64,000 nt of DNA from CAG-217 sp963642245 (GTDB lineage Bacteria > Bacillota > Clostridia > Oscillospirales > Acutalibacteraceae), in contig CAVIFY010000003.1 in NCBI GenBank assembly GCA_963642245.1, positions 1-64,000 of the forward strand, given 5' to 3'. Made by a program: the position numbers and the translations under genes. The notes below the pieces were generated by a model. The model was not told the DNA's origin. It saw only the letters and a program-made list of their open reading frames with translations, and did not search any database. Shown here in pieces: positions 49,352 through 57,576 of the stretch; the stretch's first letter is position 1; every line of letters starts with the position of its first letter.

Positions 49352-49368
49352 AATTCCAAAAACAAAAG

Positions 49369-49403
49369 AAAAGCGACTGCACAAGGCGTGCAGTCGCTTT
49401 TTT
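49369..49403 (+). terminator. Intrinsic terminator, probably bidirectional
   Basis: AAAAGCGACTGCAC/GTGCAGTCGCTTTT stem with T runs. It lies between the convergent GtrA operon and trxA. Confidence 0.92.
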
Positions 49404-49413
49404 ATGTTCCGTA

Positions 49414-49722
49414 TCAGTCCAGCATTTGCAAGATCTCTTCCTTAGAGCGAACGCCCACGGCGCTATGGACCGTGCGGCCGTCCCGGATCACCAACAAAGT
49501 GGGAATACTGGCAATGCCAAAGGCCTGGGCCAGCTCCGGCTGCTCGTCCACATTCACCTTGCCCACCTTGGCGCCGGTGACCTCCTCGCCGATCTCATCC
49601 ACAATAGGCGATACCATACGGCAGGGGCCGCACCAGGTGGCCCAAAAATCCAGCAGCACCGGGCACCCAGCCTGCATCACTTCTGCATTAAAATTCTCTT
49701 TTGTAATGGTCACAACTGCCAT
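49414..49722 (-). CDS. trxA: Thioredoxin
   Basis: The 102-residue protein is a standard thioredoxin with the active site FWATWCGPCRM near residue 30 and the cis-proline loop SIPTLLVIRDG. It reduces protein disulfides in the cytoplasm. It starts two bases after the stop of an FTR-like gene, with GAGGAGG inside that gene as ribosome-binding site. The context suggests that it is reduced by, or reduces, the FTR-like partner. Confidence 0.96.
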   Translation of the reverse strand: MAVVTITKENFNAEVMQAGCPVLLDFWATWCGPCRMVSPIVDEIGEEVTGAKVGKVNVDEQPELAQAFGIASIPTLLVIRDGRTVHSAVGVRSKEEILQMLD

Positions 49723-49723
49723 T

Positions 49724-49918
49724 TTAGTCGTCCTCCTCTGTTTTATAATACAACCGGCAATGGCAAAACCCCGGCTCCTTTTGCTCCCGAAAGGCCTTGC
49801 ACATACACTTGGTGTCCGGCGAGCGCTCCAGCATACAGGGGCAGTAGCCGCCGGTGCGCTTTAAGCCCTCCCGCACGGTTTTGACCATCTCTTTGTCCGG
49901 GTTCAATTTGATCTTCAC
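49724..49918 (-). CDS. Ferredoxin:thioredoxin reductase catalytic-subunit-like protein
   Basis: The 64-residue protein has six cysteines in three CxC pairs: CPC (26,28), CMC (38,40) and CHC (52,54). This matches the FTR catalytic subunit pattern CPC..CPC..CHC, which holds a [4Fe-4S] cluster next to a redox disulfide and reduces thioredoxin with ferredoxin electrons. It is about half the length of plant and cyanobacterial FTR and there is no FTR variable subunit here. GGGAGG lies 8 bases before the GTG at 49918; a GTG at 49927 overlaps that site. The thioredoxin gene follows directly. Confidence 0.85.
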   Translation of the reverse strand: MKIKLNPDKEMVKTVREGLKRTGGYCPCMLERSPDTKCMCKAFREQKEPGFCHCRLYYKTEEDD

Positions 49919-50212
49919 TGGGGTCACCTCCCTTTTTCTTTATTGTAACACACCTGTAAAGCCCTTGCAAGCGGGTGGATCTGACCGGCTTTGACAGACG
50001 ATTTTTCTTTATTTTATCCGATATTTTGCAGATTATACAGATATACACGAGCGTAATTGCACACTTATGCAAATTGTGAACATTAAGTGAACTTTTCATA
50101 AAATGCCACAATTCTCCATACCCACTTGCTATAATAAGCTGGGTTTTGTCTTTTCAAAATCCGCATTTTAGCCCAACCTATACGGCAGGGCACAATATGG
50201 AGGTACGCGATT

Positions 50213-52051
50213 ATGTGCGGTATCGTAGGCTATATCGGCGGCCAAAAGGCCAGCCCGATTTTACTTAGTGGACTGATGAAGCTGGAGTACAGAGGGTACG
50301 ACTCTGCCGGCATTGCCACCCTGGAGGACGGCACCCCCACGGTGCTGAAGAACACCGGCCGGGTGCGCAACCTGTACCAGGACCCGCAGCTGGACACCCT
50401 CACCGGCACCGTGGGCATTGCCCACACCCGCTGGGCCACCCACGGCAAGCCCAGCAAGGAGAACAGCCACCCTCACCTGGACAGCCGCGGGGTATTCACT
50501 GTGGTGCACAACGGCATTATTGAGAATTATGAGGACCTGCGCAGCGAGCTGGAGCTGGAGGGCTGCACCTTCAAAAGCGAGACGGACACCGAAGTGATCC
50601 CCAACCTGATCGCCCACTACTATTTTGCAGACAAGGGGCCGGCGGAGGAGCGCTTTTTGCGGGCCACCCAGCGGGCGTGCAAGCGGCTGGAGGGCAGCTA
50701 TGCCATTGAGGTGCTGTGCAGCGAGACCCCGGATCGAATGATCGCCGTGCGCAAATCCAGCCCCCTGGTGATCGGCATTGGCTACAAGGAGAATTACATT
50801 GCCTCGGACATTCCGGCCATTCTCTCCTACACCAAGGATTTTTACCTGCTGAACGACCAGGAATACGCGGTCATTACCCGGGAGAATATTACTTTTTATG
50901 ATCAGCAGCTGCGCCCCTTTGAGAAGAAGTACCAGCGCATTGACTGGGACGCCACCGCGGCGGAGAAAAACGGCTACCCGGACTTTATGCTCAAAGAGAT
51001 GTACGAGCAGCCCGCCACCGTGCGGGAGACCATCGGCACCCGGGTCACCCCCGGTGCGCCCACCCGGGTGGACGGTCTGGAACTGACGGCAGAGCAGCTG
51101 CAAGATCTGCGCCAAATTTACATTATCGGCTGCGGCACCGCTATGCACGCGGGACTGGCGGCCAAGCCCATGTTTGAGCACCTGACCCACATTCCCACCC
51201 AGGTGGATGTGGCCTCCGAGTTCCGCTACCGGGACCCGCTGCTGGACCAGCACACCCTGTGCATTTTTATCAGCCAAAGCGGCGAGACCGCAGACACCAT
51301 TGCCGCCCTGCGGCTGGCAAAAGCTGGGGGCGCCACCACCTTGGCGGTAAGCAATGTGATCGGCTCCTCCATCACCCGGGAGGCGGACTACACCGTCTAC
51401 ACCCACGCCGGGCCGGAGATCGCCGTGGCGTCCACCAAGGCTTATACCGCCCAGGTGGTGCTGCTGGCGGTGCTGGCCATCCACTTTGCCGAGCTGCTGG
51501 GGCTGGGCGCCGGTGTGGCAGCCGACCTAAAGGCCGATCTGCTGGAACTGCCGGCGCTGATCGAAGAGACTCTAAAATGCGCCCCCCAGGTGAAAGCCTT
51601 TGCAGACAAGATCCACCGGGAGACCGATGTGTTTTTCATCGGCCGGGGCAGCGACTACACCACCAGCCTGGAGGCGTCGCTAAAATTAAAAGAAATTTCT
51701 TATATCCACTCGGAGGCGTACCCCAGCGGCGAGCTGAAGCACGGCCCCATTGCCCTGATCGAAAAGGGCACCACCGTTATTGGCACCATTACGGACCCGG
51801 CGCTGGTGGACAAATCCGTCAGCAACCTGAAAGAGGTGATCACCCGGGGCGCCAAGGTGCTGGTGGTCACCAACCGAGATGTGCGGGCGTCGGATATTGA
51901 CACGCTGATCCGGGTGCCGGCAACCCACCCGCTGCTGGCTCCCGCTGTGTCTATCCTGCCCTACCAGCTGCTCAGCTACTATATCGCCAAGCAAAACGGC
52001 CTGGATGTGGATAAACCCCGGAATTTGGCCAAGTCCGTAACGGTGGAATGA
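50213..52051 (+). CDS. glmS: Glutamine-fructose-6-phosphate aminotransferase (isomerizing)
   Basis: GlmS makes glucosamine 6-phosphate for the cell wall. The N-terminal glutaminase begins with the catalytic Cys2 (MCGIVGYIG) and has THTRWATHGKPS-like text (AHTRWATHGKPSKENSHPH split). Two SIS domains follow (GCGTAMHAGLAAKPMFEHL, ISQSGETADTIAALRLAKAG, SEAYPSGELKHGPIALIEKG), and the protein ends in KSVTVE. An extended -10 (TTGCTATAAT, ending at 50135) precedes it. No glmS ribozyme is evident in the short leader. ATGGAGG upstream fixes the start. Confidence 0.97.
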   Translation: MCGIVGYIGGQKASPILLSGLMKLEYRGYDSAGIATLEDGTPTVLKNTGRVRNLYQDPQLDTLTGTVGIAHTRWATHGKPSKENSHPHLDSRGVFTVVHNGIIENYEDLRSELELEGCTFKSETDTEVIPNLIAHYYFADKGPAEERFLRATQRACKRLEGSYAIEVLCSETPDRMIAVRKSSPLVIGIGYKENYIASDIPAILSYTKDFYLLNDQEYAVITRENITFYDQQLRPFEKKYQRIDWDATAAEKNGYPDFMLKEMYEQPATVRETIGTRVTPGAPTRVDGLELTAEQLQDLRQIYIIGCGTAMHAGLAAKPMFEHLTHIPTQVDVASEFRYRDPLLDQHTLCIFISQSGETADTIAALRLAKAGGATTLAVSNVIGSSITREADYTVYTHAGPEIAVASTKAYTAQVVLLAVLAIHFAELLGLGAGVAADLKADLLELPALIEETLKCAPQVKAFADKIHRETDVFFIGRGSDYTTSLEASLKLKEISYIHSEAYPSGELKHGPIALIEKGTTVIGTITDPALVDKSVSNLKEVITRGAKVLVVTNRDVRASDIDTLIRVPATHPLLAPAVSILPYQLLSYYIAKQNGLDVDKPRNLAKSVTVE

Positions 52052-52121
52052 CCATACGCGTCTCCTTGCAATGGGAATAAAAGGATGCGGGCGGCAGATT
52101 TGCTTAGAGCACCTCCGGCGC

Positions 52122-52374
52122 AATCCCCCCTGCGGCTGCGCCGCTTCCCCCCCCTTGCAAGGGGGGCTTAGATATTGACACCGATCAGCCTCCCTTGTAA
52201 AGGGAGGTGGCAACGCCGTAGGCGTTGACGGAGGGATTAAACGGAGGGAGCAAGCCCCCGCCCTACGAATTGTGCGACTGCGGGGAGTCACCCTTTGCAA
52301 GGGAGCCTAAGATCATGTAACCGATTTGCCTCCCTTGTAAAGGGAGGGGTACCACCGTAGGTGGTGGAGGGATT
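52122..52374. repeat. Two reversed mosaic elements with a GTAGGG hairpin between
   Basis: A complete reversed element lies at 52122-52238 (AATCCCCCC to GACGGAGGGATT). A reversed hairpin ending CCCTAC lies at 52243-52266, with a damaged left stem (GGAGGG instead of GGCGGG). A second, partial reversed element lies at 52277-52374 with a CCACC..GGTGG stem, ending in GGTGGAGGGATT. Confidence 0.85.
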
Positions 52375-52392
52375 ACTCGGCAATATGCCCAT

Positions 52393-52430
52393 AAAAAACG
52401 CCCTGCGGCACACACCGCAGGGCTGTTTTT
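52393..52430 (-). terminator. Terminator of the perR-rubrerythrin operon
   Basis: GCCCTGCGG/CCGCAGGGC stem with T runs on both sides. Confidence 0.9.
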
Positions 52431-52441
52431 ATACCGGGTAC

Positions 52442-52978
52442 TTATTCACCGAAATAACGCTTCAAAAGACCTTCAAAGGCTTTGCCGTGGCGCGCCTCGT
52501 CGCGAGCCATCTCGTGCACGGTGTCGTGGATCGCGTCCAGGTTGGCAGCCTTGGCTTTCTTGGCCAGTTCAAACTTGCCCAGGGTAGCGCCGTTCTCGGC
52601 AGCCACGCGCATCTCCAGGTTCTTCTTGGTGGAGGGGGTCACCACCTCGCCCAGCATCTCGGCGAACTTGGCGGCGTGCTCCGCCTCTTCATAAGCGGCC
52701 TTTTCCCAGTACAGGCCGATCTCCGGATAGCCCTCACGGTGTGCCACTCTGGCCATGGCCAGGTACATACCCACCTCGGAGCATTCGCCGTTAAAGTTGT
52801 CTCTCAGGCCCTGAACGATCTCCTCGTCCACGCCGTCAATAATACCCACCTGGTGCTCGGCAGCCCAGGTGCGCTCCTCGTTCTCCCGCACGGCCATCTT
52901 GGCGCCGCAAATGGGGCAAACATCAATGGGGGTGTCGCTTTCATACCCGCATACCGGGCAATAATACTTTTTGCTCAT
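52442..52978 (-). CDS. Reverse rubrerythrin (NADH peroxidase-type)
   Basis: The 178-residue protein has a rubredoxin domain at the N-terminus (KYYCPVCGYESDTPIDVCPICGAK) followed by a ferritin-like four-helix bundle with ECSEVGMYLAMARVAHREGYPEI, EEAEHAAKFAEML and DEARHGKAFEGLL supplying the di-iron ligands. Rubredoxin-first order defines reverse rubrerythrins, which reduce H2O2 in Clostridia. AAGGAG precedes the ATG at 52978. It lies 39 bases downstream of perR in one operon. Confidence 0.94.
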   Translation of the reverse strand: MSKKYYCPVCGYESDTPIDVCPICGAKMAVRENEERTWAAEHQVGIIDGVDEEIVQGLRDNFNGECSEVGMYLAMARVAHREGYPEIGLYWEKAAYEEAEHAAKFAEMLGEVVTPSTKKNLEMRVAAENGATLGKFELAKKAKAANLDAIHDTVHEMARDEARHGKAFEGLLKRYFGE

Positions 52979-53017
52979 AATCGTCTTTCTCCTTTTTAGA
53001 TGATTTGGATAACACAT

Positions 53018-53425
53018 TTATTGACAACAGCTGCAAATGCCGCTGAAGTACACATCCTTGTGGTGGACGGTAAAGCCGTCCAGTCCCCGAATACCCGTCA
53101 GGTCCGGGGTAAAGTCATAGATCCGGCCGCATTTTTCGCACCGGAAGTGACCGTGAAAGCGGGTGTCCGCGTCGTAGTGGATCCGGCCGCTGTCAATGGT
53201 CACCGGAATGATCAGACCGCAGGTGTCCAGGGCTTGCAGGGCGTTATACACCGTGGTCTTGGAAAAGGAGGGATTGTCCTCCAGCACAGCCCGGTACACG
53301 CTCTCCACATCCGGGTGGGTGCGGTGCTCGCACAGGTACTTGTACACGGCAATGCGCTGGGGCGTTGCCTTAAATCCCCGGTCCTTAAAGATTTGCACGA
53401 TCTCTGCCGTTTCCGTTTGGATCAC
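53018..53425 (-). CDS. perR: Fur-family peroxide regulator PerR
   Basis: The 135-residue protein has the Fur winged helix (FKATPQRIAVYKYLCEHRTHP, FSKTTVYNALQALDTCGLI) and the metal-binding domain with HGHFRCEKCGRIYDF and a C-terminal CSCC pair for structural zinc. The linkage to a reverse rubrerythrin argues for PerR rather than Fur. A GTG at 53425 is the most plausible start but its Shine-Dalgarno (ACGAG) is too close, so the exact start is uncertain. A 7-1-7 inverted repeat lies about 30 bases upstream. Confidence 0.9.
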   Translation of the reverse strand: MIQTETAEIVQIFKDRGFKATPQRIAVYKYLCEHRTHPDVESVYRAVLEDNPSFSKTTVYNALQALDTCGLIIPVTIDSGRIHYDADTRFHGHFRCEKCGRIYDFTPDLTGIRGLDGFTVHHKDVYFSGICSCCQ

Positions 53426-53453
53426 CTCGTTTTTAGTTGTAATCGTTGTTGCT

Positions 53454-53468
53454 TTGTAATGAGTACAA
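53454..53468. promoter_or_regulatory. PerR/Fur-type operator
   Basis: TTGTAAT-g-AGTACAA is a 7-1-7 inverted repeat with one mismatched pair, matching the layout of PerR boxes. It lies upstream of perR, which suggests autoregulation. Confidence 0.68.
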
Positions 53469-53540
53469 CATAAATATACACGAATTCCGCTGCAATGTCA
53501 AGTCCTTTTTTGAATTTTTTGCGATTTTCTTCCGGACACA

Positions 53541-53575
53541 GAAAAACCCCGGCACCTACAAAGGGCGCCGGGGCA
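53541..53575 (-). terminator. Terminator of the nitroreductase-GDPD operon
   Basis: CCCCGGC/GCCGGGG stem with TTTTTC on the minus strand. Confidence 0.85.
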
Positions 53576-53600
53576 ATTTTGTGTTTTATTTTATACAGAC

Positions 53601-54479
53601 TTAATAGGTAATGCTGTCGGTGGTAATGTAGGTAACGCCCTTGTCTTTCAGACTTTGGAGCGTGTCCATATCGTCAATGGTCCAGGCGCCCACTTCCAGT
53701 CCGGCGTCCAAGCACTTTTGCACCACTTCCTTGGTGTTCTCCTCCTTGTTGCCGTTAAAGTCAATGCCGCACTCGCCGCCCAGGGCCTTGGCGTCTGCAA
53801 TGGCCTGGTCGTCGATCTTCTGTACCAAATACCATACCGGCACATCCTGGGACAGCTTGCGGATCTGCTGCAAATTCTCCAAATGGAAAGAGATAAACAG
53901 CGGCTTTGCGCCGGTATCCGCCACCAGCTTTAAGATCTCGTCATAATGATCCGTGTTGTTCTTGCCTTTCAGCTCGATCACGGCGGTCATATTGTACTGC
54001 ACGCAGGTCTTTAAGTAGTCCTCCAAGGTGCAGATCTTCAAATTGGGGTATTGGTCGATATTCACCCCATTGTCCGTATTGTAGGTGAGCAGCTCGTCAT
54101 AGGTCTTTTTCTCCACAAAGGCGTGCTTATCCATCATACGGTAAGTATGGCTGTCGTGGGAGATGACCCACACCCCGTCCTTGGTGCGATAGGTGTCGCA
54201 CTCGGCGCCGGTAAATCCGGCCTTGCCGGCCTCCTCAAAGGCAGGCAGCGTATTCTCCGGTGCCACGGCACGGAACCCACGGTGGGCGATCAGGGTCACA
54301 TCGTGATTGCCCATAGCGGTGACAGTGTAGTCCTTTACCTGGCAGTAATTGTGCAGATAGATCAGCCCGCCGCTGACAACGATCAGGATCAGCGCCAGCA
54401 GCACGCTGCACAGGATCACCGCCACCTTTTTGCCGGTGGACCACTTTTTCTTCTCTTTTTTTACTGCGGTTTCACTCAT
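53601..54479 (-). CDS. Membrane-anchored glycerophosphodiester phosphodiesterase
   Basis: The 292-residue protein has one N-terminal membrane helix (KVAVILCSVLLALILIVVSGG) and an external GDPD domain: LIAHRGFRAVAPENTLPAFEEA, GAECDTYRTKDGVWVISHDS with the His/Glu metal-binding set, AVIELKGKN and VGAWTIDDMDTLQSL. It hydrolyses glycerophosphodiesters or wall/lipoteichoic acid fragments to glycerol 3-phosphate. The start overlaps the end of the nitroreductase gene by eight bases. A second GDPD gene is cut by the right edge of the window. Confidence 0.93.
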   Translation of the reverse strand: MSETAVKKEKKKWSTGKKVAVILCSVLLALILIVVSGGLIYLHNYCQVKDYTVTAMGNHDVTLIAHRGFRAVAPENTLPAFEEAGKAGFTGAECDTYRTKDGVWVISHDSHTYRMMDKHAFVEKKTYDELLTYNTDNGVNIDQYPNLKICTLEDYLKTCVQYNMTAVIELKGKNNTDHYDEILKLVADTGAKPLFISFHLENLQQIRKLSQDVPVWYLVQKIDDQAIADAKALGGECGIDFNGNKEENTKEVVQKCLDAGLEVGAWTIDDMDTLQSLKDKGVTYITTDSITY

Positions 54480-55257
54480 TTTCTGTTTCCCCCTCCGGTT
54501 GCATTGGGAATTTGATCACCTTGTCGTCGGTGACGAACTCCCCTTTTTTGTTCCACTTGCCCTGCACGCCCTTGTGGGCGGCGCCCAGCTGAAAATGCAG
54601 CTGCGCAATACCAAAGTCCAGGCTCTTGTCCGAGTACGGCGCGTCTACCGAGGCAGAGATCTTGCCCCCCTCGTAGCGAAAGCGCACGCACCGCCGGTTG
54701 GTGGCAGACGGCGCCTTTTCCACCATCTGCATAGCAAACACATACGGCTCCGGCAGCGCCCGGTCGCAGGCCTCCATCATCTTTTGGTAGGGCTTGTTGG
54801 TCTTGTGGGTGGCGTTGTACATCATCTTCTCTTTCATGCTCTTGCCGGGCTTTACATTGCCGATGGTGATCACGCCGTACAGGCGCAGATCCCGGGGCAG
54901 GTCCAGCATTTGGTAGAGCTTGTTCTCATTATATGTACCCGTTACCCAGCAGGTGCCCAGCCCGTGGTACACGCACTGCAAAACAATACTTTCGCCAAAG
55001 TAGCCGCTTTGAATTCTGGCCCACTCCGTGTCCGGCCCACACACAGCCACCAGCGCAAATTTGCCGGTAAACAGGGTAAAGGGGGCCGTGCCGTCCGCCA
55101 GCAGGCGAAAGGAAAGCCCGCTTTGGTGATTGACGGCGTCCACCATCTCCTGCAAGATCTCCAGCACCCGGGGATCCGGCGGGGTATGGCTGTAAGTACG
55201 GCGGGAACAGCGAGCGCCGATGGCCTCAATATATTCTGCATTGGTCAAATGTACCAC
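54472..55257 (-). CDS. Nitroreductase-family protein
   Basis: The protein of about 261 residues fits the nitroreductase-fold group related to TM1586 (ARCSRRTYSHTPPDPRVLEILQ; FGESIVLQCVYHGLGTCWVTGTY; VITIGNVKPGK; APSATNRRCVRF), which binds FMN and reduces an unknown substrate. Two starts are possible: GTG at 55257 has AGAGGA only one base away, while TTG at 55248 has it 10 bases away, so the shorter form may be the real one. It is co-transcribed with the GDPD gene. Confidence 0.85.
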   Translation of the reverse strand: MVHLTNAEYIEAIGARCSRRTYSHTPPDPRVLEILQEMVDAVNHQSGLSFRLLADGTAPFTLFTGKFALVAVCGPDTEWARIQSGYFGESIVLQCVYHGLGTCWVTGTYNENKLYQMLDLPRDLRLYGVITIGNVKPGKSMKEKMMYNATHKTNKPYQKMMEACDRALPEPYVFAMQMVEKAPSATNRRCVRFRYEGGKISASVDAPYSDKSLDFGIAQLHFQLGAAHKGVQGKWNKKGEFVTDDKVIKFPMQPEGETENE

Positions 55258-55353
55258 TTCCTCTCCACGGCAGGCACCGCCTGCTGCACGCCCCCGCCCG
55301 GCGCAAAACCGGGCAGGGGAACACAGCCTCAGTATAGCACAATCCCGGGAGAA

Positions 55354-57177
55354 TTACAAGTCAAAGGTCACGCCGTAAGCCTTGGCCCAAACATAGATTT
55401 GAACCACATAAGCCACCACCTGCGCCCCGCGCATCAGCTGGCCGTACCAGGGCTCTCGCAGGGCGTCCGGATTGTCGCACAGGGCACACACAGTGTCCCG
55501 GTTAAGCAGGTCGTACAGCGGGCAGGCGGTGTCCGTCAGCACCGGCTCCACCAGTTCCTTGACCCGGGCAAAGTACGCCGGATTAAAGGTCTTGGGGTAC
55601 GGGCTTTTTTTGCGCCAGGCGATCTGATGGGGCAGTTCTCCCTCAAAGGCCTTGCGCAGCACGCCCTTCTCCCGCCCCTCCGGCGACTTCAGCGCCCAGG
55701 GCATATTGTAGGCGTACTCCACCAGCCGCCAGTCGCAAAACGGCACCCGCACCTCCAGAGAGCTGTGCATACTCATCGCGTCCTTGCGCATCAGCAGCGT
55801 TTGCATAAACCAGTCGGTATTCAGCCGGAACATCTGGCGCATCCGCTTTTCCAGCGGGCTGTCTGTATCCAGCACCTCCGTGTCTGCCACCGTGCGGCGG
55901 TAGGCGGCCTGCACATAGTCCGCCCCCTCCGGCAGCAATCCCGGGCGCAGCAGACTTTGGCGCACATCTACGCTGCGGGACCAGGGGAAAGTGTCCTCAA
56001 ACAAGATCTCCTGCCGATGATACCAGGGATAGCCGCCAAAGATCTCGTCGGCGCACTCGCCGGACAGGCACACCTTAAAGTCCCGGTGCACCTGCCTGCA
56101 AAACAGCAGCAAGCTGGAGTCCACATCCGTAAAGCCCGGCACGCCACGGGCCAGGGTGGCCTCCACCAGCGCGTCTGCCACATCCACATTATCCAGCACC
56201 ACATTGCGGTGATGGGAGCCGATGGCCCCGGCGATTAGGCCGATATAATCGCTGTCCGCATTGGGCTGGAACAGGCTCTTTCGGAAGTAGCGGCTGTTGT
56301 CCTCATAATCCACCGAGTAGGTGCACAGTTGCTCCCCCTGCGCCGCCATTTGCCGGGCGGCGATCTCGGAAATAATGGACGAGTCCAGCCCGCCGCTAAG
56401 GAAAGTACATACCGGCACATCGCTGACCAGCTGGCGCTCCACCGCGTCCGTCACCAGCTGATGGGTGCGCTCGATAGTGTCCGCCCCGCTGTCCGTATGG
56501 GGCGCTGCGTGCAACTTCCAGTACCGGTGCACCTGCAAAGTGCCGTGGTCATAGGTCAGGTAGCAGGCGGGGGGCAGCTCCGCCAGATCCCGAAACACCG
56601 CGTGCCCCGGGGAGCGGGCAGGCCCCAGCATAAAGATCTCGGCCAGCCCGCTGCGGTCCACCACCGGCTCCACCTCTGGGAGCAGCAGCAAGGTGGGGAT
56701 CCGGCTGGCAAAGGCAAACAGCCGCCCCTTTTTGCAGTAGAACAGGGGCTTTACCCCGATCCGATCCCGGGCGGCAAACAGGGTGCCCCGGCGGGTGTCA
56801 TACACCGCAAAGGCAAAAATGCCATTGAGTTTTTCCAGGCAGCCGGCTTTCCACTTATGGTAGGCCTTGAGCACCACTTCCGTGTCGCAGGTGGTCTCAA
56901 AGCTGTACCCGGCACTCTCCAGCAGATGGCGCACCTCTGCTGTGTTGTAAATTTCGCCGTTATAGGCGATCACCAGATCGCCAAAGCGCATAGGCTGCCG
57001 CCCGCCTGCCGGGTCAATGATCGCCAGGCGCCGGTGCAGCAGCGCCGCCCCCGGCTCTAAGTATCGCCCGCTGTCGTCCGGGCCACGGCTCCGCAGGCTG
57101 TCGCTCATTTGGCACAGCAGCTGCTCTCGCTCCCGCAGATCCACATCCTCACGCAGAATTCCTGCAATTCCGCACAT
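55354..57177 (-). CDS. asnB: Asparagine synthase (glutamine-hydrolysing)
   Basis: The 607-residue protein has the class II glutaminase with Cys2 (MCGIAGILRE), LRSRGPDDSGRY and IAYNGEIYN, and the synthetase domain with the ATP loop TFLSGGLDSSIISEIAA near residue 255 and CLSGECADEIFGGYPWY. It makes asparagine from aspartate, glutamine and ATP. GAGGTG precedes the ATG. Asn-synthase-like amide transfer to other substrates occurs in this family, but nothing in the context suggests it. Confidence 0.93.
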   Translation of the reverse strand: MCGIAGILREDVDLREREQLLCQMSDSLRSRGPDDSGRYLEPGAALLHRRLAIIDPAGGRQPMRFGDLVIAYNGEIYNTAEVRHLLESAGYSFETTCDTEVVLKAYHKWKAGCLEKLNGIFAFAVYDTRRGTLFAARDRIGVKPLFYCKKGRLFAFASRIPTLLLLPEVEPVVDRSGLAEIFMLGPARSPGHAVFRDLAELPPACYLTYDHGTLQVHRYWKLHAAPHTDSGADTIERTHQLVTDAVERQLVSDVPVCTFLSGGLDSSIISEIAARQMAAQGEQLCTYSVDYEDNSRYFRKSLFQPNADSDYIGLIAGAIGSHHRNVVLDNVDVADALVEATLARGVPGFTDVDSSLLLFCRQVHRDFKVCLSGECADEIFGGYPWYHRQEILFEDTFPWSRSVDVRQSLLRPGLLPEGADYVQAAYRRTVADTEVLDTDSPLEKRMRQMFRLNTDWFMQTLLMRKDAMSMHSSLEVRVPFCDWRLVEYAYNMPWALKSPEGREKGVLRKAFEGELPHQIAWRKKSPYPKTFNPAYFARVKELVEPVLTDTACPLYDLLNRDTVCALCDNPDALREPWYGQLMRGAQVVAYVVQIYVWAKAYGVTFDL

Positions 57178-57255
57178 AACATCACCTCACTTTTAGTCTA
57201 TGCAGGCGCACGCCCTTTGCCAGCCACGGATTTTTTGGAAATTTGCAATTTGGGC

Positions 57256-57284
57256 TTGACTATCATTTTTTGTTGTGTTATAGT
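57256..57284 (+). promoter_or_regulatory. Promoter of the tRNA-Thr/tRNA-Tyr unit
   Basis: TTGACT (57256-57261), 17 bp, TATAGT (57279-57284), with TGT before the -10. Confidence 0.8.
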
Positions 57285-57302
57285 ATTAAGGCGTTAAGAA
57301 AT

Positions 57303-57378
57303 GCTGGTGTAGCTCAGTTGGTAGAGCAGCTGATTTGTAATCAGCAGGTCAGGGGTTCGAGTCCGTTCACCAGCTCCA
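57303..57378 (+). tRNA. tRNA-Thr (TGT)
   Basis: Cloverleaf with encoded CCA. Anticodon stem GCTGA/TCAGC holds loop TTTGTAA, anticodon TGT, reading ACA. The T stem AGGGG/CCGTT has a G-G mismatch and a G-U pair, which is unusual. Confidence 0.92.
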
Positions 57379-57414
57379 CGGCGGAGTTGGCAACGCCGTT
57401 CTCCGCGTCTATAT

Positions 57415-57499
<85 letters not shown>

Positions 57500-57541
57500 A
57501 AGAAACGACAATTTTCTTTTGAAGATTGTCGTTTCTTTTTT
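57500..57541 (+). terminator. Intrinsic terminator of the tRNA unit
   Basis: AAAGAAACGACAAT pairs with ATTGTCGTTTCTTT, followed by a T run. Confidence 0.92.
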
Positions 57542-57576
57542 CTTTTCATTGATTTTATTTATTACGGGAGGTTCTT

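Noticed and set aside
50136..50212. glmS ribozyme before glmS
   Set aside because: The leader is too short and lacks the ribozyme's conserved core.
54430..56238. 600-codon open frame opposite the nitroreductase and asnB genes
   Set aside because: The opposite strand encodes well-conserved enzymes; the frame is a composition artefact.
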